From the NCBI RefSeq assembly GCF_050624435.1, contig NC_134546.1:17259001-17323000 (forward strand): a stretch of 64,000 bases of DNA, given 5' to 3'. This stretch comes from Tenrec ecaudatus (taxonomy: Eukaryota; Chordata; Mammalia; Afrosoricida; Tenrecidae). Shown here one piece after another: positions 60,863 through 64,000 of the stretch. The position numbers were made by a program, and so were the translations under genes. The notes beneath the pieces were generated by a model, which saw only the letters and a program-made list of their open reading frames with translations, was not told the DNA's origin and did no database searches. Each line of letters starts with the position of its first letter. Positions within the stretch are counted from its first letter, which is position 1.

Positions 60863-63039
60863 TTGGAGAGCTCTCAGGAGTTTCCCTTTTTTTTTTCTTT
60901 AACTTATACACCATTTTTTAAAAATGATCTGAAGCTATTTTGGGGAACGTGTATTTATTAAACTAGTATAGATAGTTGGCAGGGATGGTGTGGACTTGGC
61001 CTGTCAGTGCAAGGAGAATGAGAGAGAGAAAAAAAATTTACAGAACATGATGGGAAGCAAATAAATCATTTTTCCTAAAGTGAAGTGTGCCGTTTCTACA
61101 GCTGGCCGCTGGAAACTGTGTGAAGGCGCTGCTGTGTTCCTTTCCCTACGAGCATGTTGCCTCTCTTTGTCACTGGAGCCCTGGGTCACTGGAGCCCTGG
61201 GTCTCTGTGCGTGTGGGACCTGCCTAGGTGACCTCACAACATGATGCCTGGACAGCATTGAGCAGACTTTGTTTCAGGTGGCCTTAAACGCACCTTCTGT
61301 TAAACAAATCGAAAAAACCCGACCGTCGACCAACCTAGTAGGCCTCTCCTACTGGCTGTACAAACAAAGAGCACTGTGTTATGCCCCCTTCAGAGGCCCC
61401 GGTCAAATCCTGCTGTCGGTTTTCTTCTTCCTTTCTGCTACATGCTCATTACAGAGTGTGTGTTTAAACGGTCTCTTTCTCCACTGTAATCAGCCTCCCC
61501 CTCCTTCCTGAATCATTTGTGGAAGTGATTGCGAGGCCACAAGCACCCTGAATGATCCCCTGAATGATTCAGGCCATCTGAGCTGCTGTTTAGAGGGAGC
61601 AATTACCCACGAGCCTAATGAATAAACAGCCATGGGCCACAACCCTGAACTTCTGGGGAATCACAGTTCCCGCAGATGAGCCTCGGAGAGCAAGGGCCAG
61701 GCAAGGCTGTTCTTAGGTGGCCGAAGAGAGAACAGGACAGGGTGCCTGGCTCAGTAGAAGATGCAAGTTCAGAACTCTTCTGAGAGAGAATGGGCTTGAG
61801 AGGGAGAGCGGGAATTTCCATAAAGGACTCCGGGGATCTGAGGATGAGTTAAGGGATTTCAGGAAAAGAAATCGCCTTCAAAGTAAACGATTGTCCAAGT
61901 ATCGGCACCCTGTAAAGCACTAACTATCAATCCTAATTCCTTAAATCTAGCCAGAGCAAAATGTAGGAAGTACTTTCCTGGGCCTGACTTTGCACAGTTT
62001 CAGCACCAGATGCAGGAGGGGAAGAAGAGGTTAGAGGAATGTGCTTTGGCCTTCAATATCTAGGTAGTTTTCATTGGCCAGGGCTGTCCCAGGACGGGTC
62101 CCACCTTCTGTTCAACACCTCCCACCCCCACCCCACCCCCCAGCTCTCAAATCGGCCTTGGGAATGCACCCTGCAGGTTTTTTATTAAGCTCAAATCCTG
62201 CCTCCCAATGGATATCACAGATGGCTCTAAAGCCCCCTGATGACGTCTGGAGGTTGGTGGGCCACAGTTGGGTCGAGCAGCTCTGTGGAGCCTCTAGGAC
62301 TGAGGGTCACTAGATGAGATGGGTGGATGTTCTCATGTCTCATAGCTCCAAAATTGCTCACCAGAGAACTGGTCAGCCAGAGAGGAACTCACGGCATTCA
62401 GCACCATTGAGTTTGACACGGAGGCATAAGAACTCTGCGTTCAATCCTGTCTTTGCTGCTGTGTAGAAGTCGACTCCTTTATGGGGCCTTTGTCTTGGTT
62501 CTTTGGAAACACGGCTTGAGAGATTCCACCCCCACCCCCCTAAATCCTGAGGATGCCCTATTTTTCTACCCATAGAAAGTTTGGTACTTTTGTCCAGGGG
62601 TATTGACATATCCTGGTAACCTGTAAACAACATGGTTTGATATTTCTTGTCTAGTCCTGGGCTGCAGTCTGCCCAGTGACTGGTGCAGTCCTTACAGGGG
62701 TTGGTCAATAGAGTATGCAAATGAAATGTCTACTGCCTACTATACAAATGAAGTGTGCGTGGGTTACCGGGAGGGTATTGATCAGATGATAGCCCTGGGC
62801 GGGAGGAGGCCTTTGCCTTGACATGTACAAAGAGTGTACGTATATGCACGCAATCCCACTGAGGCTCTTCAGAAAGAAAGACGTTGAAGCAAGAAAGAAG
62901 AAACAGAGAGAGGGGAAACTCCTAAATGAGCTGTAACACAGGCCAAAAGCTGTAACACTCAAGATGGCAAGAAGCCCATTGCAACCTCGTCTCTTACACA
63001 CACCCATGTGGATGAATGAGGACTGGGCACTTCTGAAGT
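60863..63039. other. Repeat-poor upstream flank
   Basis: No family recognised except a possible MIR trace near 62.4 kb. The part at 61.45-61.63 kb looks low in repeats, with clustered homeodomain-like AT motifs. An octamer ATGCAAAT occurs at 62715-62722. Confidence 0.4.
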
Positions 63040-63735
63040 GAGCTCTGGAACGTAGAGAAGCTAAAGCGATGGGAAGATACGATGACTTTAAGAGCTGAGC
63101 AGAAACCCTCAAAGGGCAGTTTGAGGAGACAAAATACACGTTCTGATGAAATGTGTGAAGACCTGGCTTAGGAAGCCCAGAGGGGAGTGCGTGCTCAAGA
63201 TTTCTCAGGTTGAAAGAACAATCAAGCCTTGCATTTCAATATTGAAGCATTCTATGAGCAAAGTACTGAATAATGCAGAATGTGTAAAAAGAATATAGAA
63301 GAATATGGACCCAAAAGTGTTGGTTGACAATCAACCCTTATAAGAGGTAGCAGATGATCAAGATCTAATGGCACTTAAAGAAAAAGGCCCACGTTACGCT
63401 GAAGGCATTGGTGAAAAGACGCTGAGAATTTATAGGCTACCAACCGAAATGTTTCAGCAAACTGATGCAGTGCGAGAAGTGCTCACCTATATGTAGAGGT
63501 TTGGAAGATAGTTACCTGGCCAACTGACTGGAAGAGATCCCTATTTGTGTCCATTCCAAAGAAAGGTGACCCAACAGAATACAGAAATTATTAGAAAAAA
63601 AATCATTGATAATACACGCAAGTCAAATTTTGCTGAAGATAATTGTTTAAATGGTTGCAGCAATATATCAACAAGGAGCTGCCAGAGATTCAAGTTGGAG
63701 TCAGAAGAGGATGCGGCACTAGGAGTAGATTGCTG
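63040..63735 (+). mobile_element. RTE LINE internal fragment (RT domain start)
   Basis: It is homologous to 19.87-20.5 kb of the other RTE copy. 63535-63590 translates to the RT N-terminal motif SLFVSIPKKGDPTEYRNY. It is interrupted by stops and by a short unrelated insert near 63300, and cut at 63735 where an L1 fragment begins. Confidence 0.8.
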
Positions 63736-63743
63736 AGGTCTGA

Positions 63744-64000
63744 GGGGTTTATATGTACTGGATTCGAAGTTTCCAGCTCCTATCTGTACCAGTGTACATC
63801 CTCTGGTCTAGATGGATATGTAAGGTAGAATTGGGATCATGATTTGGGGGGAGGAAGCACTAAACAACTAGAGGAAAGTTGTATGTTTCATCAGTGCTAT
63901 ACTGCACCCTTGTCTCCTCCCCACAACCCTTCTGTAAGGGGATGTCCAGTTGCCTACATAGGTGCTTTGGGTCCCCACTTCGCGACCCCCTCATTCTCAA
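63744..64000 (-). mobile_element. L1 3' UTR fragment, minus orientation, cut by window end
   Basis: The reverse complement matches 9040-9290 of the L1 3' UTR (for example TAGACCAGAGGATGTACACT). It abuts an RTE fragment at its left end and runs off the window. Confidence 0.85.

Larger units (their letters stand above)
59446..64000. other. 5' flank of TGFA, no gene seen
   Basis: This is upstream of TGFA. I see a 3' half AfroSINE at 60.76 kb, unassigned unique sequence to about 63.0 kb, and then RTE and L1 fragments to the end. No coding exon is recognisable. Confidence 0.6.

Overview
This window is nuclear DNA from a placental mammal, almost certainly an afrotherian. About thirty copies or fragments of a tRNA-derived SINE carry the conserved 3' segment typical of AfroSINEs (a block resembling 'gggtcgctatgagtcgg'). 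They sit beside an RTE/BovB-type LINE that shares that tail, and a lineage-specific L1 with a very long 3' UTR. Old mammalian MIR and L1M relics lie between them. A tenrec-like genome is plausible from the L1 type, but the sequence read by eye does not fix the species.

The only protein-coding gene I can support is TGFA (transforming growth factor alpha), on the minus strand. Coding exon 1 is at 58727-58766 inside a strong CpG island (about 57.9-59.45 kb). Coding exon 2 is at 23092-23145. They join in phase and encode the signal peptide and the start of the propeptide (MVPSAGELALLAL-G-VFLAVCQALENTTSSLS). Exon 3, which starts the EGF domain, was not found and should lie beyond position 1. The window therefore holds the promoter and about 4.5 kb of 5' flank (59.45-64 kb), exon 1, a complete intron 1 of about 35.6 kb, exon 2, and the first 23 kb of intron 2.

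Layout: 1-23091 is intron 2, rich in repeats. These include a 3' L1 fragment of about 2.6 kb at 7.08-9.69 kb, a decayed RTE LINE at 18.57-21.37 kb with an inverted 3' end at 21.53-21.75 kb, and a 143-bp piece of L1 3' UTR re-inserted at 10.5 kb. 23146-58726 is intron 1, with many AfroSINEs, a minisatellite of 17 units of about 37 bp at 34.75-35.39 kb, simple repeats and an L1M relic at 47.2-48.2 kb. 58.3-59.45 kb is the TATA-less, GC-box-rich promoter. 59.5-64 kb is upstream flank ending in RTE and L1 fragments.

The other open frames are short and overlapping, and I see no family resemblance in them outside LINE remnants. No tRNA or rRNA gene, CRISPR array or new multi-gene system is visible. 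The most interesting signals are structural: the L1 3' UTR fragment between 16-bp direct repeats, the rearranged RTE, the hairpin-forming minisatellite, and an unclassified LTR-like repeat present twice.
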